This document shows, one piece after another, positions 7,341-14,448 of a stretch of 64,000 nt of DNA. The translations under genes were made by a program, and so were the position numbers. Origin of the DNA: Streptomyces ambofaciens ATCC 23877 (GTDB lineage: Bacteria; Actinomycetota; Actinomycetes; Streptomycetales; Streptomycetaceae). The notes under the pieces are model-generated. The model saw nothing but the letters and a program-made list of their open reading frames with translations, had not been told where the DNA came from and made no database searches. The stretch is taken from NCBI RefSeq assembly GCF_001267885.1, contig NZ_CP012382.1, forward strand, positions 6,621,001 to 6,685,000, written 5' to 3'. The stretch's first letter is position 1. Each line of letters begins with the position of its first letter.

Positions 7341-7616
7341 ATGGGCAAGGCCCGACTGACCGACTACACGGGCGCGGAGATCCGCCCCGGCGCCCTCGTC
7401 TCCTACGCGACGCGACAGGGCAACCTCGTCCGCCTCTCTGAGGCCGTCGTCCTGGAGCTGGAGAGCAACAAGGCGGCCGGCGTGGTCGTGCCGCTCGTCA
7501 AGGTGAGGCCGACGGGGCGCGACTCCGGCTTCATCAGCCGCAAGACACTGGCCGTTCAGACGGTCGCCGCGGACCGCATGGTCGTCATCGGTGACACGAA
7601 GGGGGAGAGCAAGTGA
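7341..7616 (+). CDS. Small SH3/KOW-like hypothetical protein
   Basis: A 91-residue basic, beta-rich protein with IRPGALVSYATRQGNLVRL and a basic strand HKTLAVQTV-type ending; the pattern of a short barrel domain is similar to the larger proteins that follow. It starts one base after the methyltransferase stop with an AGAGGAGAG site and overlaps the next gene. No enzymatic motif. Confidence 0.5.
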   Translation: MGKARLTDYTGAEIRPGALVSYATRQGNLVRLSEAVVLELESNKAAGVVVPLVKVRPTGRDSGFISRKTLAVQTVAADRMVVIGDTKGESK

Positions 7617-8356
7617 GCGACGTCTTCGAGGTAGGGCAGAAGGTCCGCGTCCCTGGCGAAGCGGAGGGAGAGGTCACCTACGGCCCGTTCCGCAGCACCT
7701 TCGGCAGTTTCACGGGCTACGTGGTGCGGGTCCGTGGCATCGAGCGGCTGTACCGGGAATCGCACTTGGCCGCCGTTCCCACGCTGCCCGTCTTCGCCGT
7801 GGGGGACACGGTGACGCTGACGACGCGGGATTCACTCGCAACCGTCGAGTACGGTCCCTTCGACGACCGGGACGTCTACGTCGTGAAGCTCGTCGACGCA
7901 CCGTCTGACCCTGACGACGTCCGCACCTTTACGGCGCTCGCAAGTGTCATGCGGAAGGTGGAGACGCCGGCCGTCGCGGTCGGTGACCGGGTGCGGGTGA
8001 CGCGTGCCTTTGCCGTGAGCAACTGGCTCGGGCGGGTCGGAACGGTGACGTCAACCACTGAGCGTTTCCGGGAGAACCTGGGAGACCTCCACCGCTATGT
8101 GGTGGACGACGGCTCCGATAGCGTTTACGCCGCCGAAGTTGAGCCCGTCACCGACGAGGACACCTACGAGTACAACGGCATGGTCTACGACCTGGTGGCG
8201 AAGTACCGGGACCGGGACGGCGACGTGTGGCGCCTGAAGCGCGTCAACGGCATTGTCCGCGCCCGGTGGGACGGCGAGGAGGACCCCACGACGGACAGCA
8301 ACACCCTGGCGACCGTCGCGAGCACCTGGGGCCCCCTCACCCGGATCACCGACTGA
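7613..8356 (+). CDS. phiSA1p31-related protein with SH3/KOW-like repeats
   Basis: The 247-residue protein has three successive domains beginning VGQKVRV, VGDTVTL and VGDRVRV, each a predicted small beta barrel resembling KOW/SH3 folds. A C-terminal block YNGMVYDLVAKYRDRDGDVW is characteristic of proteins annotated as phiSA1p31-related in Streptomyces phages. The gene at 8430 is a paralogue with the same C-terminal block. The role is unknown; barrel repeats of this type often bind nucleic acid or protein. The GTG start overlaps the previous stop. Confidence 0.6.
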   Translation: MSDVFEVGQKVRVPGEAEGEVTYGPFRSTFGSFTGYVVRVRGIERLYRESHLAAVPTLPVFAVGDTVTLTTRDSLATVEYGPFDDRDVYVVKLVDAPSDPDDVRTFTALASVMRKVETPAVAVGDRVRVTRAFAVSNWLGRVGTVTSTTERFRENLGDLHRYVVDDGSDSVYAAEVEPVTDEDTYEYNGMVYDLVAKYRDRDGDVWRLKRVNGIVRARWDGEEDPTTDSNTLATVASTWGPLTRITD

Positions 8357-8371
8357 CCATCCCGCACCCCG

Positions 8372-8399
8372 CGGCCCCGGACACCGACGATCCGGGGCC
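8372..8399 (+). terminator. Hairpin, likely terminator
   Basis: GGCCCCGGA pairs with TCCGGGGCC across an 11-base loop, 15 bp after the stop at 8356. There is no clear T-run. Confidence 0.55.
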
Positions 8400-8429
8400 C
8401 TCACACGAGCTACTCACGGAGGAGAGAGC

Positions 8430-8978
8430 ATGGCGTTCAAGGTTGGCGACAAGGTGGATCACCGGACCTTCGGCAAGGGCGAAGTCGTCTTCGGCCCGTT
8501 CGAGCACACCATGGGTTCGGACTTCTACCTGATGAAGCAGGAGCACGACGGTGCCCACGCGCTGACGGCGGGCGAGGCGCTCACACAGGCCGCGAAGTTC
8601 AAGGTCGGCAACAAGGCGCAAGGGACCTACTCCGGTCGGGTCTACACCATCGTGGGCGGGCCGTACCGGGGCCCCGCGGGTCGTACGTGGTACGCCACGG
8701 AGAGCACCGACGGCATGGTCACCAACAACGACGAGGACGACCTCCTGACCGTCACCCCGGAGCCGGCGAAGGACGAGGCCATCGTCGACGGCGTGACTTA
8801 CGACCTGACCGCCCGCTACCGGGACCGGGACGGCGACTACTGGACGTTCAAGGACGTCGACGGCACTGTCCGGGGCGAGTGCAGTAGCTACGACCGGGAC
8901 AACTCCGAGCACATCAGCTCCTACAGCGACCCGCTGGAGTCCGCTGTCCGCAACTTCGGCCCCTTGACCCGCGTCTGA
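8430..8978 (+). CDS. phiSA1p31-related protein (paralogue)
   Basis: This 182-residue protein starts MAFKVGDKVDHRTFGKGEVV, has a second barrel-like unit beginning FKVGNKAQGTYSG, and ends with VDGVTYDLTARYRDRDGDYW and NFGPLTRV. The C-terminal block matches that of the upstream 247-residue protein, so the two are duplicates that diverged. It is preceded by a GGAGGAGAG ribosome site. Function unknown. Confidence 0.6.
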   Translation: MAFKVGDKVDHRTFGKGEVVFGPFEHTMGSDFYLMKQEHDGAHALTAGEALTQAAKFKVGNKAQGTYSGRVYTIVGGPYRGPAGRTWYATESTDGMVTNNDEDDLLTVTPEPAKDEAIVDGVTYDLTARYRDRDGDYWTFKDVDGTVRGECSSYDRDNSEHISSYSDPLESAVRNFGPLTRV

Positions 8979-8983
8979 CCCTC

Positions 8984-9014
8984 AGCCCCCGGTGACTTCG
9001 GTCCCGGGGGCTTT
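8984..9014 (+). terminator. Rho-independent terminator
   Basis: GCCCCCGG pairs with CCCGGGGGC and is followed by TTTCGGCGTAGG. The downstream sequence matches that after the terminator at 1521, pointing to duplication of an intergenic unit. Confidence 0.75.
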
Positions 9015-9046
9015 CGGCGTAGGAGGACCGAGAGAGAAGAGGGCAC

Positions 9047-9211
9047 ATGGCAACGATCCGTAAGCCCGATGTCGTGATCGTCGAGATGACCACGGCGGAA
9101 CTGGAACTGATCCGCGTGGGGCTCCGGTGCTACCGGACCTACGAGGCGGCAGGGGCCGACGACAGCGACGCGCTGAACCTGCTCAACGACCTGGAGGGCG
9201 TCCGTCGATGA
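9047..9211 (+). CDS. Small hypothetical protein
   Basis: A 54-residue ORF with a GAGAGAAGAGGGC ribosome region and an ATG start. It is helical and slightly acidic, ending LLNDLEGVRR, and overlaps the next ATG. No family recognised. Confidence 0.5.
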   Translation: MATIRKPDVVIVEMTTAELELIRVGLRCYRTYEAAGADDSDALNLLNDLEGVRR

Positions 9212-9408
9212 CCGGCGCCTTCCACACCATCGACGCCGCCATGGCGCCCGCACTGGGCGACGTCCGCAGCGCCGGCCCCGGTGATCTGGTCTACATCCTC
9301 CCCGACGCGACGAGCCGGAAGGACTTCCCGAAGTACTGGGAGGCGGCCGGTACAGCGTTCGTGCGGGGAGCGCAGGTGGTTGTTATGAGGAGAGAGGAGA
9401 ACACATGA
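9208..9408 (+). CDS. Small hypothetical protein
   Basis: A 66-residue protein with a central beta segment GPGDLVYILPDATS and a basic C-terminus VVVMRREENT. It starts at an ATG overlapping the upstream stop and its end overlaps the next start. Function unknown. Confidence 0.5.
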   Translation: MTGAFHTIDAAMAPALGDVRSAGPGDLVYILPDATSRKDFPKYWEAAGTAFVRGAQVVVMRREENT

Positions 9409-9644
9409 GGGACTCATTCGGCACCCGCATCGAAGCCGGGGACTACGTCCTGTCGGCCGCATCTTCCAGCGGCTTCTTCAAGCTGGGCGTCGTCTACCTG
9501 GCGCAGTCGGGCCGACTGATGATGGAAGTCACGCGGTCGAACTGGAGCGGCGCCGCCCGGCGCAGTGAGGTCGGCTCGAACGTCCTCGTCCTGCGCAAGG
9601 CGGACGGCACGGTGCCGTCGGTCGTGGCGGGGGAGGGCGGCTGA
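9405..9644 (+). CDS. Small beta-rich hypothetical protein
   Basis: A 79-residue protein with IEAGDYVLSAASSSGFFKLG and a second strand pair near the C-terminus, reminiscent of the small barrel proteins at 7341 and 7613. Coupled to both neighbours by one- to four-base overlaps. Confidence 0.5.
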   Translation: MRDSFGTRIEAGDYVLSAASSSGFFKLGVVYLAQSGRLMMEVTRSNWSGAARRSEVGSNVLVLRKADGTVPSVVAGEGG

Positions 9645-9868
9645 TGGGCGTCTTCGACGGTGGGACGCACCGTGTCAGGGTTCTCACGCGGGACGGCGAC
9701 GAGAGCGACCACTACCCCGACGACGTCCGCGGCTTCGTCGCCACGCTGCGCAAGCGTTCGGACGTGAAGGCGTTCGAGACGGTGTGGGTCCACTTCGCCA
9801 CGGGTGATGTCGTGAGCGACCTCTCGCACGGGGACATCGACGGCCTCGACGAGGAGGAAGCCGAATGA
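9644..9868 (+). CDS. Small acidic hypothetical protein
   Basis: A 74-residue protein with alternating strands and a strongly acidic tail (DIDGLDEEEAE). Its ATG shares its A with the previous TGA. Function unknown. Confidence 0.5.
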   Translation: MGVFDGGTHRVRVLTRDGDESDHYPDDVRGFVATLRKRSDVKAFETVWVHFATGDVVSDLSHGDIDGLDEEEAE

Positions 9869-9999
9869 TCGTCCGCGAGCCCGACATGCGCATCGTCCAC
9901 GCCCTCCCCGATCAGGAGCCCGTGGAGTTCGACAAGCCGCGGAGCGTGTACGCCTCGTGGATCACGGAAGAGCTGATGAGGGAGACGGAGGAAGGCTGA
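9865..9999 (+). CDS. Small hypothetical protein
   Basis: A 44-residue ORF (starts MIVREPDMRIVHALPDQ) overlapping the previous stop by ATGA. It ends the coupled run 9047-9999. No motif. Confidence 0.45.
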   Translation: MIVREPDMRIVHALPDQEPVEFDKPRSVYASWITEELMRETEEG

Positions 10000-10135
10000 C
10001 AGTTCCTCCACGACGGCTACACATCTGTAGAGACTCCGTGCTCTCCCGTAACCAAACAAGCGTTCCATCCGTTGAGGTTGTACGACACACGCACCGGGTA
10101 TGGCATGCGCATATGCGCGGGGGAAGGGGCTCCAC
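10000..10135 (+). promoter_or_regulatory. Intergenic region with a possible promoter
   Basis: This 136-bp gap separates two coupled gene runs. It contains GAGGTTGTACGACACACG at about 10074-10091, which resembles half of motif 2 (GGTTGTGT) of the four prophage promoters, and TATGGC about 15 bp after TTGTAC. It is a weak promoter candidate only. Confidence 0.35.
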
Positions 10136-10288
10136 ATGGCGGACGAACAGCGCGGACACCTGACGTACGGCGGGCAGACGTGGGAGGTCGAGACGGCGCC
10201 CGTCTTCGTCGACGAGGACGGGGACTCGATCCTCGTCGAAGTGTGGGTCAAGAGAGGTGAGTCCATCGGCAAATCCAGCGAAGGCTAA
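10136..10288 (+). CDS. Small hypothetical protein
   Basis: A 50-residue acidic protein with a GGGGGAAGGGG ribosome region before the ATG. It contains LTYGGQTWEVETAPVFVDED and overlaps the following gene by 32 bp in another frame, an unusually long overlap for this operon. Function unknown. Confidence 0.45.
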   Translation: MADEQRGHLTYGGQTWEVETAPVFVDEDGDSILVEVWVKRGESIGKSSEG

Positions 10289-10673
10289 GGGCACCGCGTG
10301 GGAAACCGCGTGGACCAACTACATCCGCGAGCACCACAACCCGGCGGCCCATCGAAACGTACAGATGGGCCGCGCGGACATTGGTGACGTGTCGGGCTAC
10401 TACCTCCATGCTGCGGAGCTGAAGGCAGAGAAGTCGATCACGCTCTCCGACTACATCGCGCAAGCCAACCGCGAAGCCATCCACGCCGGCCAGCCCTTCG
10501 GCTGCGCGGTGGTGAAGCGGCGGATGAAGGGCACCGCTGACGGCTACGTCGTGAGGGACGTGGGGACGGATGTCAGGCTGGTGAATCGGCTGCGGGACAT
10601 GGAGGAGGCGCTCCAGGACGTCGACTACGACCGATGGAGCGACCTCGACACGGAGCACAGGGAGGCAGCGTGA
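10257..10673 (+). CDS. PD-(D/E)XK resolvase-like nuclease
   Basis: A 138-residue basic protein with KAKGTAWETAWTNYIREH, GRADIGDVSGYYLHAAELKA and ITLSDYIAQANREA. Glu in the first block, Asp in GDVSG and the E-x-K of AELKAEK form the PD-(D/E)XK catalytic set seen in phage Holliday-junction-resolvase-like and VRR-type nucleases. It likely resolves recombination or replication intermediates and sits just upstream of the primase-helicase. The start is a GTG with an AGAGAG ribosome region inside the upstream gene. Confidence 0.7.
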   Translation: MSPSANPAKAKGTAWETAWTNYIREHHNPAAHRNVQMGRADIGDVSGYYLHAAELKAEKSITLSDYIAQANREAIHAGQPFGCAVVKRRMKGTADGYVVRDVGTDVRLVNRLRDMEEALQDVDYDRWSDLDTEHREAA

Positions 10674-10849
10674 AGACGCGGATCGAGTTCACGGCGTTCC
10701 TCGACGTCGAGGGCGCCTCAGACATGAGCCCTGTCGACGCTGCCGACTGGGTGCGTAAGGCGCTCCTGTACGGCGACAAGCATGCCGACGGGTGGACCCT
10801 GCACGGCTCAGATCTGCGCATGGTCGAAGCCGTCGGCGACGACGAGTAG
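10670..10849 (+). CDS. Small hypothetical protein
   Basis: A 59-residue protein (VKTRIEFTAFLDVEG...) with a beta-alpha pattern, starting at a GTG that overlaps the nuclease stop. It is followed directly by motif 1 and a terminator-like hairpin, so it ends a transcription unit. Confidence 0.5.
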   Translation: MKTRIEFTAFLDVEGASDMSPVDAADWVRKALLYGDKHADGWTLHGSDLRMVEAVGDDE

Positions 10850-10850
10850 C

Positions 10851-10870
10851 CGCGTAAAACGACTCACGCG
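10851..10870 (+). promoter_or_regulatory. Motif 1 copy (forward)
   Basis: CGCGTAAAACGACTCACGCG lies two bases after the stop at 10849 and 24 bp before a terminator hairpin. It is an exact copy of the 4940 site in the AAACGAC orientation. Confidence 0.7.
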
Positions 10871-10893
10871 GCAGCACCGCTAAGCACTGACAC

Positions 10894-10919
10894 AAGGGGC
10901 GTCCTCCGGGGCGCCCCTT
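10894..10919 (+). terminator. Hairpin, likely terminator
   Basis: AAGGGGCG pairs with GCGCCCCTT across a short loop, followed by CC. It separates the unit ending at 10849 from the HNH gene. Confidence 0.55.
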
Positions 10920-10943
10920 CCGCATGCACGAGAGGGGAGAGGG

Positions 10944-11465
10944 ATGGGCGGGATCAGCTTTGCTCCGGTACCGGGAGCTAAACGCGGTTACTACGTCGAC
11001 AGTGAGGGCGGGGTTTACGGTCCCCGCGGGCAGATGAAGCCCACTCCTCGGTGTGGGAAAGTCAGGAGGCGCCAGCGGGGGCACGGGTACCTAGCCTTCA
11101 CGTACCGAGCCCCTGATAACCGGCAGCGGACCAAGAACGTTCACCGGGCCGTCTTCGAGGCGTTCCACGGTCCTGTGCTTGCGGGCCTTCACGTTCGGCA
11201 TCTAAACGGTGATGAGACGGACAACCGCCTCAGCAACCTTGCGGCGGGGACACCGACGGAGAACGTTGCGGATTCATACCGGAACGGCGCCCGGCACAAC
11301 GGCGAACGGCACCCGCGTGCGCGGCTGACCGATGCACAGGTTCTCAGCATCCGCACGGAGTACGCGGAGGGCGAGACAAGTTACCAGCGACTCGCGGACA
11401 AGTACGGCGTCACGAAGCAGCAGATCTACGCAATCGTCAAGCGGAAGCAGAGGAGGGACGTCTAG
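10944..11465 (+). CDS. HNH homing-type endonuclease with C-terminal HTH
   Basis: A 173-residue basic protein. The central HNH_3-like region has KNVHRAVFEAFHGP, HVRHLNGDETDNRLSNLAAG and TPTENVADSYRNG, and the C-terminus LTDAQVLSIRTEYAEG...QRLADKYGVTKQQIYAIVKRK is a helix-turn-helix of the kind that gives homing enzymes site specificity. It is a free-standing mobile endonuclease gene just upstream of the primase-helicase. Its TAG overlaps the next GTG start. Confidence 0.8.
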   Translation: MGGISFAPVPGAKRGYYVDSEGGVYGPRGQMKPTPRCGKVRRRQRGHGYLAFTYRAPDNRQRTKNVHRAVFEAFHGPVLAGLHVRHLNGDETDNRLSNLAAGTPTENVADSYRNGARHNGERHPRARLTDAQVLSIRTEYAEGETSYQRLADKYGVTKQQIYAIVKRKQRRDV

Positions 11466-13948
11466 TGCGGCTTTCGGAGATCCTGGGGCGACTTGCGGGG
11501 GTCGAAGAAGACCACGACGGGCACCTTGCCTTCTGCCCCGTGCACGCTGACCGCAACAACCAGAGCCTGAAGCTCACGCTGAAGGAGGACGGCAAGCTCC
11601 TCCTCGTCTGCCGCACCGGGTGCCCGAAGGGCGACGTCCTGGAGAGGCTCCGAATGCGGGAGTCCGACCTCTTCGACGTCATCAATGACCTGGGCGCGTC
11701 GACCATCAGCGCGAAGGCACCGGAGAGCGTCGGCCCGGGGGAGATAGCCGGCCTCCGCATGTTCGTCGACGAGACGTCGGCCGCCCTGGAGCCGGAGTCG
11801 GAAGCGGCCTCCTACCTCTTCGACCGCTTCGGCATCACGCTGGAGACGGCGGAAGACCTGGGCGTCGGCTACGCGGCTCCCGGGCCTCGTCCTCAGCCGT
11901 GGCTCTCCCGCGGCTTCACCCGGTACCCGCGACTGACGGTCCCGCTCGCCGGCTTTGACGGAGTGGTCCGCGGCCTCCAGGGGCGCGACCTCTCTGGCAA
12001 GTGCCCCGCCCGGTGGGTCTCCCTGACCAACGTGGACGGCAAGCAGTGGGCGAAGTACGGCGTGATGAGGAGTGGCGCCGGCTACGACACGGTCCTAATT
12101 TGTGAGGGTCCTGGCGACGCTCTGACGGCCGTCGGCGCGGGCTATGACGCCGTGGCCATCCGCGGCGCTGGGCTCGCCCGTAACGCCGCTCTGGTGGCCG
12201 AACTGGCGGACGGCCTCCGGGACCTGGACGTCGTCATTGCCGGCGACCGGGACCGTGCCGGCGCAGGCTTCACCGACTCCCTGGCCGTGGCCCTCGTCAA
12301 GGCGGGCGTCATGGTGCGTCGCCTGGAGATCCCGAACGACGGCGACGACCTCACCGACTGGAGGGAGCGGGACGCGGAGGCCTTCCCCGGGCAGCTCCAT
12401 GCCGCCGTGCGTGCGGCCACCGTCGTGGAGCTGGAGGAGACGAAGGCGGAGCCTGTGAAGGAGGACGCCGACGAGGAGGCAGACGTCTCCGCCACGGACG
12501 CCGCCCTTCAGACGATGTCCCAGTCCGCGCGGGAGGCTTTCGACCTGACGGACGTGGGCATCGCGGTACGCCTCCGCGACTACATGGCCCGCTCTGGCGG
12601 GGGAGTGCGCTACGCGAGCGGACTTGGCTTCCTCGTGTGGGACGGCAAGGTCTGGGCGCCGGGGAACGACGAGGTGCGGACGGCGCTCCTTCAGATGGGC
12701 GCGGAACTCATCGCGTCGGGCGACGACGGGGCGCGGAAGATCGCGCTACGAGCGCTGACCAACCGGGCCATCGAGGACATCATCAAGGTTCTGCCGTCGG
12801 TGCCCGGAGTCCCGGCGTCGGCCGCGGACTTCGATTCGGACCCGGAGCTTCTGTCCGTCGCCAACGGGACCGTCAACCTCCGCACGAAGGAGCTGCGCCC
12901 GCACGATCCCGCGGACATGATCACCCGTCGCCTTGACGTCGCGTACCGACCGGGCGCGAAGGCGGAGAGGTGGCTCCAGTTCCTCGACGAGATCTTCCCC
13001 CATCACCCGGAGCTGCCGGCGTACATGCGACGGCTCATCGGCTACGGAATCACCGGGTCGACGGCGGAGGAGTGCTTCGTCTTCCTCCACGGGGACGGCA
13101 AGAACGGGAAGTCGAAGTTCCTGGGCGCGCTCATCGACACCTTCAAGGGCGTCACGAAGTCGACGGAGTTCAGCACCTTCGAGAGCCGCGTCGGCGTCGG
13201 CCAGGCGTCACCGGAGGTGGCAGCGCTCCGCGGGGCGAGGCTCGTGACGGCGAGCGAGACGGAGAAGTACTCCCGTCTTGCGGAAGGGCTGATCAAGCAG
13301 TTGACCGGCGGTGATCCGGTGACGTGTCGGATGCTCTACGGCGCGCCGTTCACCTACGTGCCTAGCTTCCTCCTCCTCGTCGCCGGCAACTACAAGCCCG
13401 CCATCCTGAGCCAGGACTACGGAATTTGGCGTCGGGTGAAGCTCGTGCCCTTCGAAGCGTCCTTCCGCGGGGCGAAGGCAGACCTCAACCTTGCCGCCCG
13501 CCTCCGCGCGGAGCGGGAGGGCATCCTCGCGTGGGCCATCGACGGAGCCGCGGAGTGGTACGCGAGCGGCCTTCAGGAGCCCGACTCCATCGCCACGGCT
13601 ACGCAGGACTACCGGGAGTCGGAGGATCGCCTTGCCGAGTTCCTCGTCGCCCGGTGCGTCGAAGAGCCGGGCACGCGGGTCGCTCCCATGGCCATCCGTC
13701 GCGCCTACCAGGAATGGGCGGAGGACGCCGGCCTGAGCCGGAAGGAGGTGCTCTCCGGCTGGGCGCTGGGCGTGGAGTTGGAGTCGCGCGACTTCGCGAA
13801 GGTCAAGCGCTCCGGGCGCTGGGGCTTCGAGGGGCTGCGACTGAAGAGCGACGAAGAAATCCAGGAGGCGAACGCAGCGGAGAACACGCCGGCCGACGAG
13901 CCGGGCGAGGACACGGACATCTTCAATCAGTCGAAGGAGGCAGCGTGA
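11465..13948 (+). CDS. Bifunctional primase-helicase (CHC2/TOPRIM/D5-like SF3)
   Basis: The 827-residue protein carries a zinc-binding primase finger (C24, H27, C49, C53), a TOPRIM domain with ICEGPGDALTA near residue 214 and VIAGDRDRAG near 258, and a Glu/Asp-rich linker. The C-terminal superfamily 3 helicase of the phage D5/P4 type has a Walker A GDGKNGKSKF near 545, LVTASETEKY near 594 and the GDPVTCR/AGNYKP blocks. It would prime and unwind DNA at the phage replication fork with the polymerase encoded downstream. The start is GTG. It is flanked on both sides by HNH endonuclease genes. The arrangement is typical of phiC31-like and related actinophages. Confidence 0.9.
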   Translation: MRLSEILGRLAGVEEDHDGHLAFCPVHADRNNQSLKLTLKEDGKLLLVCRTGCPKGDVLERLRMRESDLFDVINDLGASTISAKAPESVGPGEIAGLRMFVDETSAALEPESEAASYLFDRFGITLETAEDLGVGYAAPGPRPQPWLSRGFTRYPRLTVPLAGFDGVVRGLQGRDLSGKCPARWVSLTNVDGKQWAKYGVMRSGAGYDTVLICEGPGDALTAVGAGYDAVAIRGAGLARNAALVAELADGLRDLDVVIAGDRDRAGAGFTDSLAVALVKAGVMVRRLEIPNDGDDLTDWRERDAEAFPGQLHAAVRAATVVELEETKAEPVKEDADEEADVSATDAALQTMSQSAREAFDLTDVGIAVRLRDYMARSGGGVRYASGLGFLVWDGKVWAPGNDEVRTALLQMGAELIASGDDGARKIALRALTNRAIEDIIKVLPSVPGVPASAADFDSDPELLSVANGTVNLRTKELRPHDPADMITRRLDVAYRPGAKAERWLQFLDEIFPHHPELPAYMRRLIGYGITGSTAEECFVFLHGDGKNGKSKFLGALIDTFKGVTKSTEFSTFESRVGVGQASPEVAALRGARLVTASETEKYSRLAEGLIKQLTGGDPVTCRMLYGAPFTYVPSFLLLVAGNYKPAILSQDYGIWRRVKLVPFEASFRGAKADLNLAARLRAEREGILAWAIDGAAEWYASGLQEPDSIATATQDYRESEDRLAEFLVARCVEEPGTRVAPMAIRRAYQEWAEDAGLSRKEVLSGWALGVELESRDFAKVKRSGRWGFEGLRLKSDEEIQEANAAENTPADEPGEDTDIFNQSKEAA

Positions 13949-14448
13949 GCGACGAGTGGCGGGAGATACCGGGGTTCCCCGGCTACTTCGCAAGCAGCTC
14001 CGGGCGCATCCGGGGGCGGCGAGGTTGGGAGTTGTCTCCTGCGGTAGGGCGGGGCGGGTACGAGAAGGTGACCCTGTACGCAGGTGGGCGGAAGCAGAAC
14101 GTGGAAGTACACCGGGCGGTGGCACTCGCCTTTCTTGGTCCGGACGAGGAGGGCCGCCCAGTTGTTGCACACGGCGACGGCAACCCGCGGAACAACACCC
14201 CAGGCAACCTCCGATGGGCAACGTACGCGGACAACGCCGCCGACCGTGACCGACATGGAAGAACTGCGCGCGTGTGTGGAGAGGACCACCGTTCCGCGAA
14301 GGTGACGGCGCACGAGGTACGAGGAATTCGCGCTGAATACGAGGAGGGCGTACTCACCCAAGCAATGCTGGGAGAGGCATACGGGCTCTCGCATCAGACC
14401 GTCTGGTCGATCATCCATCGTCAAAACTGGAGGCACCTCGATGCGTGA
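13945..14448 (+). CDS. NUMOD4-HNH homing endonuclease
   Basis: A 167-residue protein beginning VSDEWREIPGFPGYFASSSG, a NUMOD4-type DNA-binding module. An HNH_3 region follows (EVHRAVALAFLG, VVAHGDGNPRNNTPGNLRWA), then a C-terminal helix-turn-helix (AMLGEAYGLSHQTVWSIIHR). It starts at a GTG overlapping the primase stop and ends inside the polymerase start (8-bp overlap), so it has inserted neatly between two replication genes. Confidence 0.8.
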   Translation: MSDEWREIPGFPGYFASSSGRIRGRRGWELSPAVGRGGYEKVTLYAGGRKQNVEVHRAVALAFLGPDEEGRPVVAHGDGNPRNNTPGNLRWATYADNAADRDRHGRTARVCGEDHRSAKVTAHEVRGIRAEYEEGVLTQAMLGEAYGLSHQTVWSIIHRQNWRHLDA